Shown piece by piece: positions 10,603 through 21,466 of a stretch of DNA of 64,000 nucleotides (position 1 is the first letter of the stretch; every line of letters begins with the position of its first letter). The position numbers were made by a program, and so were the translations under genes. The notes beneath the pieces are model-generated. The model was given only the letters and a program-made list of their open reading frames with translations, was not told the DNA's origin and made no database searches. Origin of the DNA: Takakia lepidozioides. Taxonomy: Eukaryota; Streptophyta; Takakiopsida; Takakiales; Takakiaceae. Location: contig CM060732.1 of the NCBI GenBank assembly GCA_030704615.1, forward strand, positions 52,369,053 through 52,433,052, read 5' to 3'.

Positions 10603-11552
10603 CAAGCGTGCTTCCACCATTGCCTTCCCACCACGGCCAGTCTTGGTAGGATTCAGAATTGCACCATTTGCCTTCTTCATGTTGCCCGACACTTTGTGGA
10701 ACACCTCTGTCTGCCAGTAACTTACAAGCTTGTTCTATACCTCGTCAGATACAGTAATGGGTTTCCCCTTACCACCCAACCACGCAGTGTGTGCTTCATA
10801 ACGCTGGCTCTTCATTATTCTGCCAATTGTTTGTTTTAGGTGGAAGTCTTTTAACTTGTGTGGCGTATATGAAAATAGATTAGCCAGGTGATCTCTGATT
10901 TTGTATACAACTTCATCAGGTTGGTTGTTGATGGCAAGGGAACAATCTAGCTTGCGATAAGCCTGTCCTTTAAGGGCAGTGTGCCATACATTCCGGGTCT
11001 GACCATACGGGGCTCCTTTGAGGTTCGTCAAAATCACCGTGGGAGGAAGACCTGCAGCTATTCTCTCTTCCTTCACCTTGGCAGCTTCAATTTTGGCTGA
11101 GCTATTAGCCCTTCTTAAAGCATTGGTTCTATCATTCTTTGAAACGGCACCCTCCCCTCCTTCAAAGACCTCCATGCGCTCAGGAGAATTCAAAGCAGGA
11201 TCCTGCCAAGTAGGGACTGGTGGCCATGGCTGTTGGCCAGAAGACTGAGGACCATACTGGCCATACTGTCCATAAGCAAGAGGATATTCCGGTGGCCTGC
11301 CACCCCCATAGCTATTAGGGGGTGCAAATATGGTGGAGGAGGATACTGGCCATACTGCCCATATGGAGGAGCACCATATTGACCCTGACCATACTGAGTG
11401 CCAGACTGTGGGTATTAAGGCATACCATAATAAGGTGGGGGTACTGGTGGCACAGAACCCACAACGATGGGAGAGTTAGGGCCACCTCCTACGTTCTTGT
11501 GGGCGCCATCTCCATTGCTAGCAGCAGGGATCGTGGATGCAGTGCGCTTGAA
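10603..11552 (-). pseudogene. TNPA-like exon with Tyr/Gly/Gln/Pro-rich tract
   Basis: Starting after TTTCAAG, the exon encodes a Gly/Pro spacer, a prion-like tract with repeats of YGQYGQY and PPYG (about 11430-11220), then a folded region with LPPTVILTNLKGAPYGQTRN and SQRYEAHTAWLGGKGK, and ends at CTTG|GTAAGT. The second half matches plant Ptta/En/Spm-type accessory transposase proteins. A TAA at 11415-11417 and a frame change near 11320 break it. The whole exon is absent from the sister copy at 18518-19877, removed by a deletion with a 3-base TCA microhomology. Confidence 0.65.
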
Positions 11553-12815
11553 ATTCCCCAAGTACAATGTGGGTGATTACACATACATATAGGCAGCAAG
11601 CAGCAAATCCTTGAATTCAATATAACAAACTAGAAGCACATATCATTTGTAATGACAAGATTACCCAAAACTCAGTATGATCTTGGGCAGTAAATCTCCC
11701 AAATTTGATTGGCCCCAATGATGTCCTCCCAGTACATTTTTGAGCCCTCTTAGGTATGGGGTGTTCCTGAAATCCATAGCAAGAATTCAAATGGACAAAC
11801 CTGATGAGTCCATGAGAAGTATCCCTCCAAGTTTTACTGATATTCTGGGTGCATAAGTAACCCAAGTATCTCTATAAGTAGCCATTGTAGCTTAGTACCA
11901 GGACGTTGGTTTCATGGGGCAAAGAATTTGAACACACCTGAAGTCTACATTGGCCTGACATCATGCCTTTGGCACTTCAACTTGTCTAGTGGAAATCATT
12001 TGTGATTGTGCCTTGGCTGACCCCTGCATTGTCCAACTTCCCTGTCTTGACAAACATACCCTATCTCTTCATGATCTTACCATACCCTATCTCTTCGTGA
12101 TTTTACCAAAAACATACATAATTTGAATCATGGTCATTGTGAAGAACTATAACTCACAGACGGAGAAGGTGTTCGTAGTGTAGATGATGGGCGTTTTTGT
12201 CCTGCGACATGAACATGGGCATGTTCTCCTCGGCTTGCCGTGGCATCCGCCGACGACGCACTCGCCTCGCACTGGCGTGGGAGGAGTGGATCATCCTCAT
12301 CGTCCTCAGAAGAGCCCTCATGTAGAATCGTAGTCTTCATCATCTTCAGTCTGGCACTTTGCCTTGCAGGACCTTGATCCCTAGCTTTTTCCTTCGGAGC
12401 GCGTGGCTTGCAAGGGCGATTCGCTCCCGCAAGCCTGTACAAACACCTCCATGATCTCCCTCTCAAACAATCACAAACAAATGCAAGCATACATACCCTA
12501 ATACTCTTAAGCCTACGCTGAACCACAGCCGCACCCTACCAGGACGTAATGGCTGCCCACGAATGACGGCGGACATCTCCCGCCTAATGACACACCCTCC
12601 TCAAACCTAATCGTCACTCACTGCATGTTGTTTGCCTCTCTGTTTGTACAAGTCGCAGCTACTCGCCCCCATTTGTGCAATGAAGCTTATGATCGCTGTA
12701 GGAAGGTTAGAGGATAAGGCGAATCGCAAATTTAGTGGGTGGGTATCCAAAGTCAGGAACTAAACTCACCCATCTATCGACTGCTTGAACGTTGCTTCCA
12801 CCTCCTTTATGGCAG

Positions 12816-13290
12816 AATTTTCGAAGGATGGTAAAATTTTGCGGTCCAACGACTTTGACAGTTAGGTTGGGGGGGGGGGGTAGGCCATGATGCGAGTTGT
12901 GTACAGGTGCATTTCCAACTAGAAACTATTTTGCATCTTGTGAGAAATCCTTAGGCGTTGTTAGAAGGGCTCTTCACTGATAGGAAGTGAATGTCAGTGC
13001 CGACATTCACTTCCATGGTTGTGAGCTCTTATAAACAGAGATTTCATTCACATGGATTAGGGAACTTAGGGTGTGTTGGTAGTGTTCTTGAATGGAATTT
13101 TGTGAATGTCGTTGACGACCATCACATCCAAAGCTATTGTGAGCTTCTATACCGAAAGTTTTCTTGTACGTTTTCTAGGGTGCCCAATAGTTACATGTAG
13201 TGTTGCTCTCACGAATGTCTGAATGTCGGTGCCGACGTTCACTTTGAGATAGAGAGATTTGCTTCTGCATAGAGAGATTGATTTCCAATT
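12816..13290. repeat. Hairpin repeats, GAATGTCxGTGCCGAC type
   Basis: A perfect 13-bp stem with a 6-base loop lies at 12983-13014 (GGAAGTGAATGTC / GACATTCACTTCC). Related imperfect palindromes lie near 13098 and at 13221-13240 (GAATGTCGG-TG-CCGACGTTC), spaced about 115 bases, each near a GAGCT-TATA stretch. This looks like a degenerate tandem repeat with a palindrome in each unit. No gene is seen. A run of 12 G lies near 12875. Confidence 0.6.
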
Positions 13291-13296
13291 TGTCTC

Positions 13297-13925
13297 GTGG
13301 TTCGCAGGTACACAAAATATGTGCTGAATGATGGAAATCACCTCAGGAGTGTCTCAGATTATCTTGACATGTGGTCGGACCCGGGAAACGATCCAACCAT
13401 GTATACAACAGGGATATTGAAGGACTGGAGTCTTGCACACTTCAAGGACTGTGGTTGGTATTTGGACTGCCCTCCTGAGCACACGACTTTTCAGGAGCAG
13501 CAAATGAAATATTTGAACAGTCATGCTGAGATGCTTGCACCTCTGGACGCATAGCAGCACTGGCTGCCAAGGAGTCTGACGCGCAGGAAATAACCCAGAA
13601 GGGCAAGAAGGGTGGGCGCAAACCCAAAGACAAGGCTCCAGATGGCACAGCCAAGTCACCAGCAAAGACAAAGGACAAAGACAAGTCGAAGGAGAAGGAG
13701 AAGGAGAAGGGGCAGGAGAAAGAAAAGGAGAAGGAGAAAGAGCAGGAGAGTGAGAAGGACTTCACCGCCGGAAGGTATACCCGCACAATTCAGTGCGTGT
13801 TCGATGCCAGGATTGGAAAAGACGTTGAGAAGGCAACAGCCGTTATCTATCCTCTACAGATCCCCTTCAATTTGATGTGGGAAAGCCGGCTGGCTGGAGG
13901 TCTAGTCTCACTTTCACTCATCTAA
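13297..13925 (+). pseudogene. Lys/Glu/Asp-rich protein fragment
   Basis: A 257-base frame (TKYVLNDGNHLRSVSDYLDM, later DCPPEHTTFQEQQMKYLNSH) ends in TAG near 13554, but the protein-like reading continues in another frame without a break: GRIAALAAKESDAQ, then a long K/E/D run (KDKDKSKEKEKEKGQEKEKE) and FTAGRYTRTIQCVFDARIG before a stop near 13924. One indel therefore splits it. The charged run resembles a linker of a nuclear protein. The family is unknown. It lies between the TNPA-like and TNP2 genes but on the opposite strand, so it may be a captured or inserted exon. Confidence 0.4.
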
Positions 13926-14367
13926 TGTCAGTGTTGTATCCATTGCAATGTGGAGATGTTTGAAACAACATTGGAGCATTTCCAGAGGATGGTCTGGATT
14001 GCCTTTCATGGCGTGTGCCGAATCCATGGCAAGAAAACATTGCAGGCAGAACCCATGGCAATGGTACCAGCACGGGTTGGTCCAAAGCCAATTGCAACAA
14101 CAAATGAATAAAGGGTGCTGAAAGGAAAGCACTCCATAATTGATCATAAAATCCACTGTCCAAGCATGATATCTTAATGGGAATGCGAAGGGAGTGTTAC
14201 CATCTTAAACTATCATGCATGGTCTATAACTGGAGTGCACAAATCTAGCATATCTAATCTTCATCATCCTCATCTATGTCTGGGTCACTACATGTATCAC
14301 TGTCTTCATCACAGACTTGATCTTGTCCAAGGGTTGGCTGAACATCATCACCACGTATACGGGGTGC
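13926..14367. other. Spacer downstream of TNP2, no gene seen
   Basis: No long frame with codon-like character is present. A CACTA terminus would be expected somewhere downstream of the TNP2 stop at 14368, but I see no CACTA inverted end here. Confidence 0.4.
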
Positions 14368-17300
14368 TCAGAGGTACAAGGAGGCTACATGCTCTGGAGG
14401 TACCGCTCGGCTGCATGTTGGGCCATTAGTAACCAGAGTCTCATCTAGTCTTTGTGGGGCTAACAATCCTTCCACTTCCGCCACATCATCATTATCAATT
14501 GATATGTCGCAGACCACTCTACGTGCTCGGGGGCTCTTCTCCAGGACGACTTTCCACCCCGGCTCCTTCACACAATCAGAAAAAAACACTTGATCAACCT
14601 GGCCAAGAAACACAAAAGGTTGCTCAGAAGGTGGAAGCATACGGTTAAAATTGACCAGTGTGAAGCCAACATCATCCTGCTTCATTGACATAGGTTGACG
14701 ACCCACGCAACTCGCCAGTACCCACGAATACAAAAACACTATAGGCTGTGTTTGGCCATAGTCAATTTGCAAAATCTCCCTTATAAGACCCACATATCTT
14801 GTAGGTTCCTCCATGTCATTGCCTGAATTGTTGGTAATGGGCTGGTGCTGGAAAACAGATGAGACTCCACAATCAAAAGACACCATACTTGTTGTGTTCA
14901 TGCCGGGGGATGTAACCCTGTAATGGTTACCATACGCTGTCGTACTCTTGAATGACAGGGCAATAAATGATGGAGGCCTTGAAAGATCCAGTAATTCCTC
15001 ACGTGTTGTAGGATCAAGCCCATCTGATTGAATTGAGAGATGATCACGTACACCTTGAGGGAGCCAAACAACAAATGGAGGACAAGGATGCAAATCAGGA
15101 GAGTACTGAATTGCCGTGGGATTGCTCATGCCTTCCAGCCCTTGCTCCTCACGAAACAAGCGTCGTCTGACTTCTATCCGTGTGGACTGTGCTTCATATA
15201 TCCTGTCACAATCCGAGGGTCAGCCAGGAGATTGACAGAGGTGGCGTGGGAGATATGAAAAGACGCCATATGCCAACTAATGATAAATGACTAAAACTTG
15301 GAAATCTGAATGTCAATGAAGTAGATTTCTTACCCCAACATGACTGACAGACGGGGATGGTTCTGAATGATGTACTCATGTACAATATCACACAGGTCAT
15401 TCAATTTTTGGGCTTTAGAACTTCCTTCCACAACTTCACGTTCCACAGATTCTGCCTCATCTGCAACCCACACCCTTCGTACACTTCCATCAAATCCTGC
15501 CATATACTCTGTGCAAAAACCCAATGCTTCTTCAAATTGGTATCCTTCTGCCATGCTCCCCTCGGGCCTTGCCATGTTTCTTACGTAGCCCTTCATATCT
15601 TTCATTGCCCGCTCCATGGGGTACATCCAACGAGATGCTACGGGCCCGAATAAATACAACTCATCCACTAGGTGAACAACCAAATGTGTCATCACATCAA
15701 AAAATGATGGTGGGAACTCCTTCTCTATAAGACACAGAGTGACAACTGCTTCAGTTCTCAATTCCTCATACTCTACAGGATTCACCACTTTTGCACACAA
15801 CTTCTTAAATACACGAAATACTCGCAAAATGGCCCTTCGAGGACCACTTGCCATGAGCCCACGGATAGCAAGCGGTATAATTTGTTGCATGAGCACATGA
15901 TAGTCATGTGATTTCATGCCAGACAACTTCTTCTTCACCACATGCTTTTTGAAAGCTGATGCGTAGCCTGTTGGCACTTTCAAGTTTTGCACAATCTCCA
16001 GAAAGACTTGTAATTCAGCCTCAGTGAGGACATAAGGGGCAGGAGGCATAATTAACGTATCTGCTCTGTCAGGATCACATTGTAGCCACAATTCCGGGCG
16101 CATCCCAAGTAGCTCCAAATCACGGCGAACTTTCAATGTGTCTTTCTCACCAAAGATAGTTTTAATAATATTTTCAGCCAAGTTCTTCTCGCAATGCATT
16201 GCGTCAAACGTGTGGCGGATGAGGAGACCCTACAAAATGAACACATAAGCAATTGAGCATTTACTCATCACAATTTAAACAGAAAACGCAAAAATGTACA
16301 CAGCCAATTTAAAGGCCATGAAGGAATTACCTCCCAATAAGGTAAGACATATAAAATTGACAATCGCTTAACTCCATGAGTTTTTGCTGGGTCTGTCCTG
16401 CTATCTGGCGTCCCTCCGTTTTCCACCCATGCAGTGCGAGATGTTGCAAGCTCCTTGATTTGTGTTCCAGTCTGCGTTTTTGGAGGAGTTCCATGCTCAG
16501 TAGCGCCATTGAACATTCTTGACCTTCTATATGGATGATTGCGGGCCAAAAATCTTCGGTGGCCTAGGAAAACAGTTTTTCCACATGTGTGTAACTGCTG
16601 TGAAGTCACCCCGGGTCCACAAGCTGGACAACCAGCATAACCTTTCGTCATTTGACCTGAGAGCAAGCCATATGCAGGGTAGTCATAGATTGACCACATC
16701 AACACTGCCCTCAGTGTGAATTCGCGTTGACCACGAGGACGGGAAACATCATGAGCTGCAATCCCTCTCCATAGTTCCAGTAGCTCTTCCACTAGGGGCA
16801 TCAAGTAAACATCTACATTGTCCGAGGTAACAGACTCCTTACCAGGAATCAGTAGCGCTAACATGACAAAGAACTTTTTGGTCATTAACCACGGAGGCAG
16901 ATTGTAATTGACCAAGAGAACGGGCCATGTGCTCCAACTTGTGGATTGAGCTCCGTAGGGATTTACACCGTCTAAGGCCAATCCAAATCGCAGAGATCGT
17001 GGCTCTGCAGCAAAATCCTCAAATGTGGTGTCAATGTGTCTCCATGCTTTGCTATCAGCTGGATGTCGAACCAACCCATCCTGGCTCTTATGTCTGTTGT
17101 GCCATGTCATGAGGTTAGCGATCGATTTACATCGGTACATACGTTTCAACCTTGGAATGACAGGGAAGTGTCGCAATACTTTCTTGGGCACACTTCCACG
17201 ACCTGGAATGTAACGGGAACTGCGGCACACTAGGCAAATGTCTACATTCTCATACTCCCCACGGAAAAGTACACAACCACGCTCACAGGCATGAATCATG

Positions 17301-18392
17301 GTGTACTGCAATCCCATCTTGGCAATCATGGTTTTTGCTTCATAGTGAGTTTTCGGCAATGAATTCTCTTTAGGCAAAAAACTCTTACGCAACAATCCCA
17401 GAAGCTCATCCACAAATGCATTGGTGCACTTGTGGGTAGTGCATGCGTTCAACAATGTCAAAGTTGCTTGCAGCCGGCTGATCGAGCACCCTTCAAAAAG
17501 TGGACATTGCGACTGTCGGAAGAGTTTATCATACTCGGGATCAATGTGCAGGTGAGCATTCTCATCAAATTCATTGTCTCCGGAATCGTCGAGGTCATCG
17601 TCATGATCGGCAAATGTGTGATCGGATCCACCATGAATGGGGTCCTCTCTGTTTGCATCTGCAAAGATAAACGCTTCCTGCAATGCACGCTGGATTTCTA
17701 CCTCCAATCCACCACTCTCATTTGCGTTCTCTGTGATATTGGGCTCCCGCTGTGCCGCAGGGCCTTCGTCTTCATCATCTGAATATTCACATCCCTGCAT
17801 CCCAATAATCATCTTGTGAGTGGACCAACAACGATGTGACACTTGTTCATATTATGACATAGGAGGCATGGTGACGTTGCAGTGATGCAGTCATATTTAC
17901 GTAGGTATCTTATGAATATACACCCAATCAAAACACGACATTTGTAGCCATTGAAGTCATAGTTGCAGTCACTTAGTTAGTCATATATGACTACATGACT
18001 ACACACGACCAATGAAAACACGACATGTGCATTAATTAAAGTGATAACGGAAGTGGCGTAGTCATAGTCACGTCTGTATCTTATGACTTCTTGACTACAA
18101 TCACCCAACAAAATGTCGATATGTGGAGAAGAGGATCGTTGTTCAAACTAAAATGCTGAAGGGAAAGTGACGATCGTACCGGAAGAGAACAGCGTCGGAG
18201 AAGAGGATCCCTCCCGTGTATCATGTAATGATTCCTCACTGTTTCCAACAACAATACTTTTCCTCCATGACACTCATCGCAGTTGCATAACATTTTTGTA
18301 TGCCCATTCCTTGTGGCATAAGCTTCTTCCGTTCGCCATAGACGGTCATCTATTCTATGCCTACGCATCCGGTCGCCACCTGCACTGTACAT
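14368..18392 (-). CDS. CACTA transposase TNP2, apparently intact, four exons
   Basis: Exons 18392-18180, 17794-16331, 16229-15334 and 15202-14368 join in phase at GT-AG sites and give 1,135 codons plus a stop, with no internal stop. Exon 1 carries a transposase-associated zinc-binding-like segment (MLCNCDECHGGK). Exon 2 is the Transposase_21 core (DGVNPYGAQSTSWSTWPVLL, then CPACGP). The exon 2/3 join creates the family signature LPYWEGLLIRHTFDAMHCEK. Exon 3 is a DUF4218 domain (LMQQIIPLAIRG, FFDVMTHLVVHLVDEL). Exon 4 is a DUF4216-like domain (EQPFVFLGQVDQVFFSDC). The order is that of full-length plant TNP2. TNP2 cuts and joins the element ends in the nucleus. The first exon faces the plus-strand accessory gene 125 bases away, suggesting a shared divergent promoter. 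The exon 1/2 acceptor could instead be AG|ATG about 18 bases upstream, also in frame. Confidence 0.9.
17860..18115. repeat. TGACTAC-rich insert in TNP2 intron 1
   Basis: TCATATGACTACATGACTACA-type motifs and their inverse (GTAGTCATAGTCA) fill intron 1 of TNP2. They match CACTA subterminal repeats elsewhere in the window. The block is probably a small CACTA-derived insert, or internal transposase-binding repeats close to the gene start. Confidence 0.5.
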
Positions 18393-18517
18393 GCTTTGAA
18401 CGTCACCCCTTCCCTCTTTGCATGCTACGCACAGTGCATTGTCTCTTGTTTTGCACCAGCTGCCAATGTGCTATTTCTATATCTATAATATACTATAAGT
18501 ATCGTTTCTGAGTGTCC
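18393..18517. promoter_or_regulatory. Putative divergent promoter of the two CACTA genes
   Basis: The TNP2 ATG (minus, 18392) and the accessory-gene ATG (plus, 18518) are 125 bases apart and point away from each other. A TATA-like stretch (TATAATATACTATAAG) lies at 18484-18500, close to the plus-strand ATG. The short interval implies shared or overlapping promoter and leader sequence. This is inferred from layout only. Confidence 0.4.
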
Positions 18518-19877
18518 ATGGTGAAGCGCAAGGTCTTCGAAGTGATAGTCCCTCTCACTGAGTACGAGAAGTTCCGAGAGCGCCGGATTGCTGCCATAAA
18601 GGAGGTGGAAGCAACGTTCAAGCAGTCGATAGATGGGTGAGTTTAGTTCCTGACTTTGGTTACCCACCCACTAAACTTGCAATTCGCCTTATCCTCTAAC
18701 CTTCCTACAGTGATCATAAGCTTCACAGCACAAATGGGGGCGAGTAGCTGCGACTTGTACAAACAGAGAGGCAAACAACATGCAGTGAATGACGATTAGG
18801 TTTGAGGAGGGTGTGTCATTAGGCGGGAGATGTCCGCCGTCATTCGTGGGCAGCCATTACGTCCTGGTAGGGTGCGGCTGTGTTCAGCGTAGGCTTAAGA
18901 GTATTAGGGTATGTATGCTTGCATTTGTTTGTGATTGTTTGAGAGGGAGGTCATGGAGGTGTTTGTACAGGCTTGCGGGAGCGAATCGCCCTCGCAAGCC
19001 ACGCGCTCTGAAGGAAAAAGCTAGGGATCAAGGTCCTGCAAGGCAAAGTGCCAGACTGAAGACGATGAAGACTACGATTCTGCATGAGGGCTCTTCTGAG
19101 GACGATGAGGACGATCCACTCCTCCCACGCCAGTGCGAGGCGAGTGTGTTGTCAGCGGATGCCACGGCAAGCCGAGGAGAACATGCCCATGTTCATGTCG
19201 TAGGACAAAAACGCCCATCATCTACACTACGAACACCTTCTCCGTCTGTGAGTTATAGTTCTTCACAATGACCATGATTCAGTGCATTGTATGTTTTTGG
19301 TAAAATCACGAAGAGATAGGGTATGGTAAGATCATGAAGAGATAGGGTACGTCTGTCAAGACAGGGAAGTTGGACAATGCAGGGGTCATCACGACTCTGT
19401 ATTTTGTTCCTCATTGAATTGCTATGTGTATATAGTCAGCCCTCACTTTGCTTACTGACTTGTGGCATGGGTTTGTTTGTGGCATGGATTAATTTGTAGG
19501 AAACACTATCAGGGTGCCCTCCTACATTATATGAAATTCAAGAGGGTTCAGTGTCACGGTTGTCAGCTGGGAGTGACAGGCGGGTAAGTGTGTTTTCCAC
19601 GTTTGCTAGAGTGGTTGCTACATCATAGGTTGCTAGGGTTTTTTTCATGGCTTTTGGCCTGGGTTTTCTTTCCAATGGTTGTTCATGCTAGGTTTTTTTG
19701 GTTTGATTCATACTTGGGCAAGTTTTCATGGATTGGCAGGAGAGAAGTCTCGCATATTCTACAGTAGTTGGCAGGATGGATGGCTTGGACAAACTAGTGG
19801 AATCACAAGGATGTGACATGGCAGAATTAAAATTATAGATGCAGAGTATGATTGAGTACCAGAAAGCCATTGTGACC
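18518..19877 (+). pseudogene. Truncated inverted copy of the CACTA accessory gene
   Basis: Exon 1 (18518-18636) encodes MVKRKVFEVIVPLTEYEKF and ends ATGG|GTGAGT. Exon 2 (18971-19247) continues in phase with a basic then acidic segment. Exon 4 (from about 19500, ETLSGCPPTLYEIQEG) and the start of exon 5 (from about 19740) follow. The copy is colinear with 12815-10101 on the other strand. It supplies the first exon that the other copy lacks. It lacks exon 3 through a ~1.4-kb deletion that joins the equivalents of 12018 and 10592 at a shared TCA. A CAG-to-TAG change at 19836-19838 stops it just inside exon 5, and homology ends at 19877, before the HAD domain. The remaining exon joins would stay in phase 0. 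Confidence 0.85.
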
Positions 19878-20100
19878 CCCGGCCTTAGCCTCGACCCCCC
19901 CCCCTCGCGGCAGCGCCACTGCCCATAGTCACCGCGCCAGGCGCCCCCCTCCCGCTCCACCCGCTGCCCCCGCGCCGGGTCCCTTGCTCCCGAAACTACT
20001 GTCTCACAATGAACTCAGTGTTACTGTACTGCATGCATCCACCATGCATACCCCATGAATGCAAGAAATACATCCATGACATCATGACTTTGCCACTTCA
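19878..20100. repeat. GC-rich repeat, inverted partner at 27200-27445
   Basis: The block begins abruptly at the accessory-gene breakpoint with a C-rich stretch, CTCGCGGCAGCG, GTCACCGCGCCA and CCCTCCCGCTCCACCCGC, then CCCTTGCTC and CATGAATGCAA-AATACATCCATG. The same order occurs on the minus strand at 27445-27200. It is a dispersed repeat of unknown class. Confidence 0.65.
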
Positions 20101-20592
20101 CTTCACTTCGCTGCCACGATTCCGGACGCTGGTTTCCATCTGCTTGTTTTTTGCAATTGCCGAGGAAGATCGAAGTTGGGTTCTCTTCAGATGCAGACGC
20201 AGACGCAGAACTGTTTTGCTTAGTGACATTGTTTGTGTCGTTTGAGTAGTTTGTTATTAAGAAGAGTGTCTACTGCTGCCTTCTTGTTACAACTCCCCTA
20301 GTTTCGTTTATCGTAGCTTCTCCCCTTCTTCTTGGGGAAATGTGTCAGGCAGTCTCAGGATTAGGTTGAGCTCAGCGACTATCTTAGGCTTAGAGTGCTA
20401 TTCTTTTTTATGATGGATGTGTTGTAGCGGGGCATTTGCTTTATCTGGCCGATGAGTTCTTTGTACAGATTGCCATCCTGTGATCTCTTTCCTGTGGACC
20501 CACATGCTTACATGTTAGCTTAAACTCAGTGCAGACACGGACAGAGAGTGGTTGATTGGAAGCGTTATTGGAGGCACATAGAGGAGTGAGAA

Positions 20593-21466
20593 ATGTTGTG
20601 GGTAGACAAGTACCGGCCGCGGACGCTTGGCAAAGTGATGGTGCATGTCGAGGAAGCCCAACATCTGAAGATCTGGTGAGAACTTTGCATCTTTGCAAAA
20701 TGCTGTTTTGATCTCAAGAGGTTAACTACAGCAAGCACGTTGCGAAATCTACATTGATAGGTTTGTCACAAGTGCGCAAGGTAACTAGAAATGCTGCCAG
20801 GCTCAAATATTATCGACTTTCCTCTATGTTCTAGAGGTGTCAAGGATAAGTAAGGACCACATAGGGCTTTGATTGCCAACCTACTGCAGCGTGTGGCATC
20901 AGACCTCGTGCATATATTGGATTGACCATATAGCGTTTCAGTTTTCACAAAGGCTGGCCATTTGGCTATCCACACCAGCGTCGCCAGCCCTGCACCACAG
21001 TGTAGCAGATTGATATACAACTAAAGCGTGTGCAGGTTGTTTGTTTACAATGAGATAAGACTTGATGTGTTAAGCTCACATTCGGGAGTGGGTCTTCGAC
21101 AAAATATGGAGGGACGGACTGATCTTTGCTAAGAAAGTATGAAAGACACTTTATGAAGCTGATTGGGAGTCCAAATGGCTTATGGTACAAATGCACACAG
21201 AGGTGTAGAGAAAAGATACTTCATAACGCCCACAAGGTGCCTTCAGGGCCTGCAAGACAGTTTGGGTCTCACAAGGCCTATGCCAAACAATGGGAATCTG
21301 TAGAGAGTGTGTTGAGGGAGAAAGAGATGAATGATGTTCTCTGTGTGGTCGACAGACAGCACAGGGAGATTGTCCACACTTGTTGTTTTATGGTCCCACT
21401 GGAGCAGTCAAGAAAACCCTTATTATGGCATTGCTCCAATAGATGTATTGCATCAGTGCTGAAAAG
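20593..21466 (+). pseudogene. RFC3: Replication factor C subunit 3 pseudogene, first exons
   Basis: Exon 1 (20593-20675) encodes MLWVDKYRPRTLGKVMVH, the characteristic start of the RFC3 (38-kDa clamp-loader) subunit, and ends at a GTGAG donor. A second exon near 21368-21466 encodes DCPHLLFYGPTGAVKKTLIM, the RFC3 P-loop region, and continues to CISAEK with a donor after AAAAG. RFC3 is an AAA+ subunit of the complex that loads PCNA on DNA. Here the third glycine of the P-loop is Val, an in-frame TAG lies at 21440-21442, the exon 1/2 phases do not fit cleanly, and no later exons are found. Introns are present, so this is a partial DNA-level duplication and not a retrocopy. Confidence 0.8.
21126..21360 (+). 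other. Open stretch inside the RFC3 pseudogene intron
   Basis: The frame reads KLIGSPNGLWYKC and then PARQFGSHKAYAKQWESVES. It is polar and protein-like but matches nothing I know. It sits between the two RFC3-like exons and may be an inserted gene fragment. Confidence 0.2.

Larger units (their letters stand above)
8310..12815 (-). pseudogene. CACTA accessory gene: TNPA-like / HAD phosphatase-like / TNP1-like fusion, 5'-truncated
   Basis: Exons read on the minus strand: the tail of exon 1 (12815 to about 12774), exon 2 (12434-12158), exon 3 (about 11552-10603), exon 4 (10478-10395), exon 5 (10238-9072), then C-terminal exons including about 8880-8755 and 8609-8310. The joins between exons 2-3, 3-4 and 4-5 are all in phase 0. 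Exon 2 is basic and acidic low complexity. Exon 3 has a Tyr/Gly/Gln/Pro-rich tract and a TNPA-type region (QTRNVWHTALKGQAYRKLD). Exon 5 carries a HAD domain. The last exon resembles the TNP1/En/Spm domain. Defects: homology to the sister copy stops at 12815 inside exon 1, so the start codon is missing; a TAA lies at 11415-11417; and a frame change lies in exon 3 near 11320. In CACTA elements the second gene encodes a DNA-binding accessory protein. Confidence 0.75.

Noticed and set aside
13442-13786. Ser/Phe-repeat protein on the minus strand
   Set aside because: It is the antisense of the Lys/Glu-rich run read on the plus strand.
15357-17819. Several plus-strand frames across the TNP2 gene
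   Set aside because: They are shadows of the TNP2 exons, which carry the recognised domains.
4784-18115. One complete CACTA element bounded by these TGACTAC-rich blocks
   Set aside because: Only the 4784 block shows a CACTA terminus; no inverted partner or 3-bp target duplication was found, and unrelated gene exons and a LINE lie inside.
18789-18970. N-terminal extension of the accessory-gene frame
   Set aside because: A splice acceptor at 18970 joins exon 1 in phase; the upstream open part is intron.
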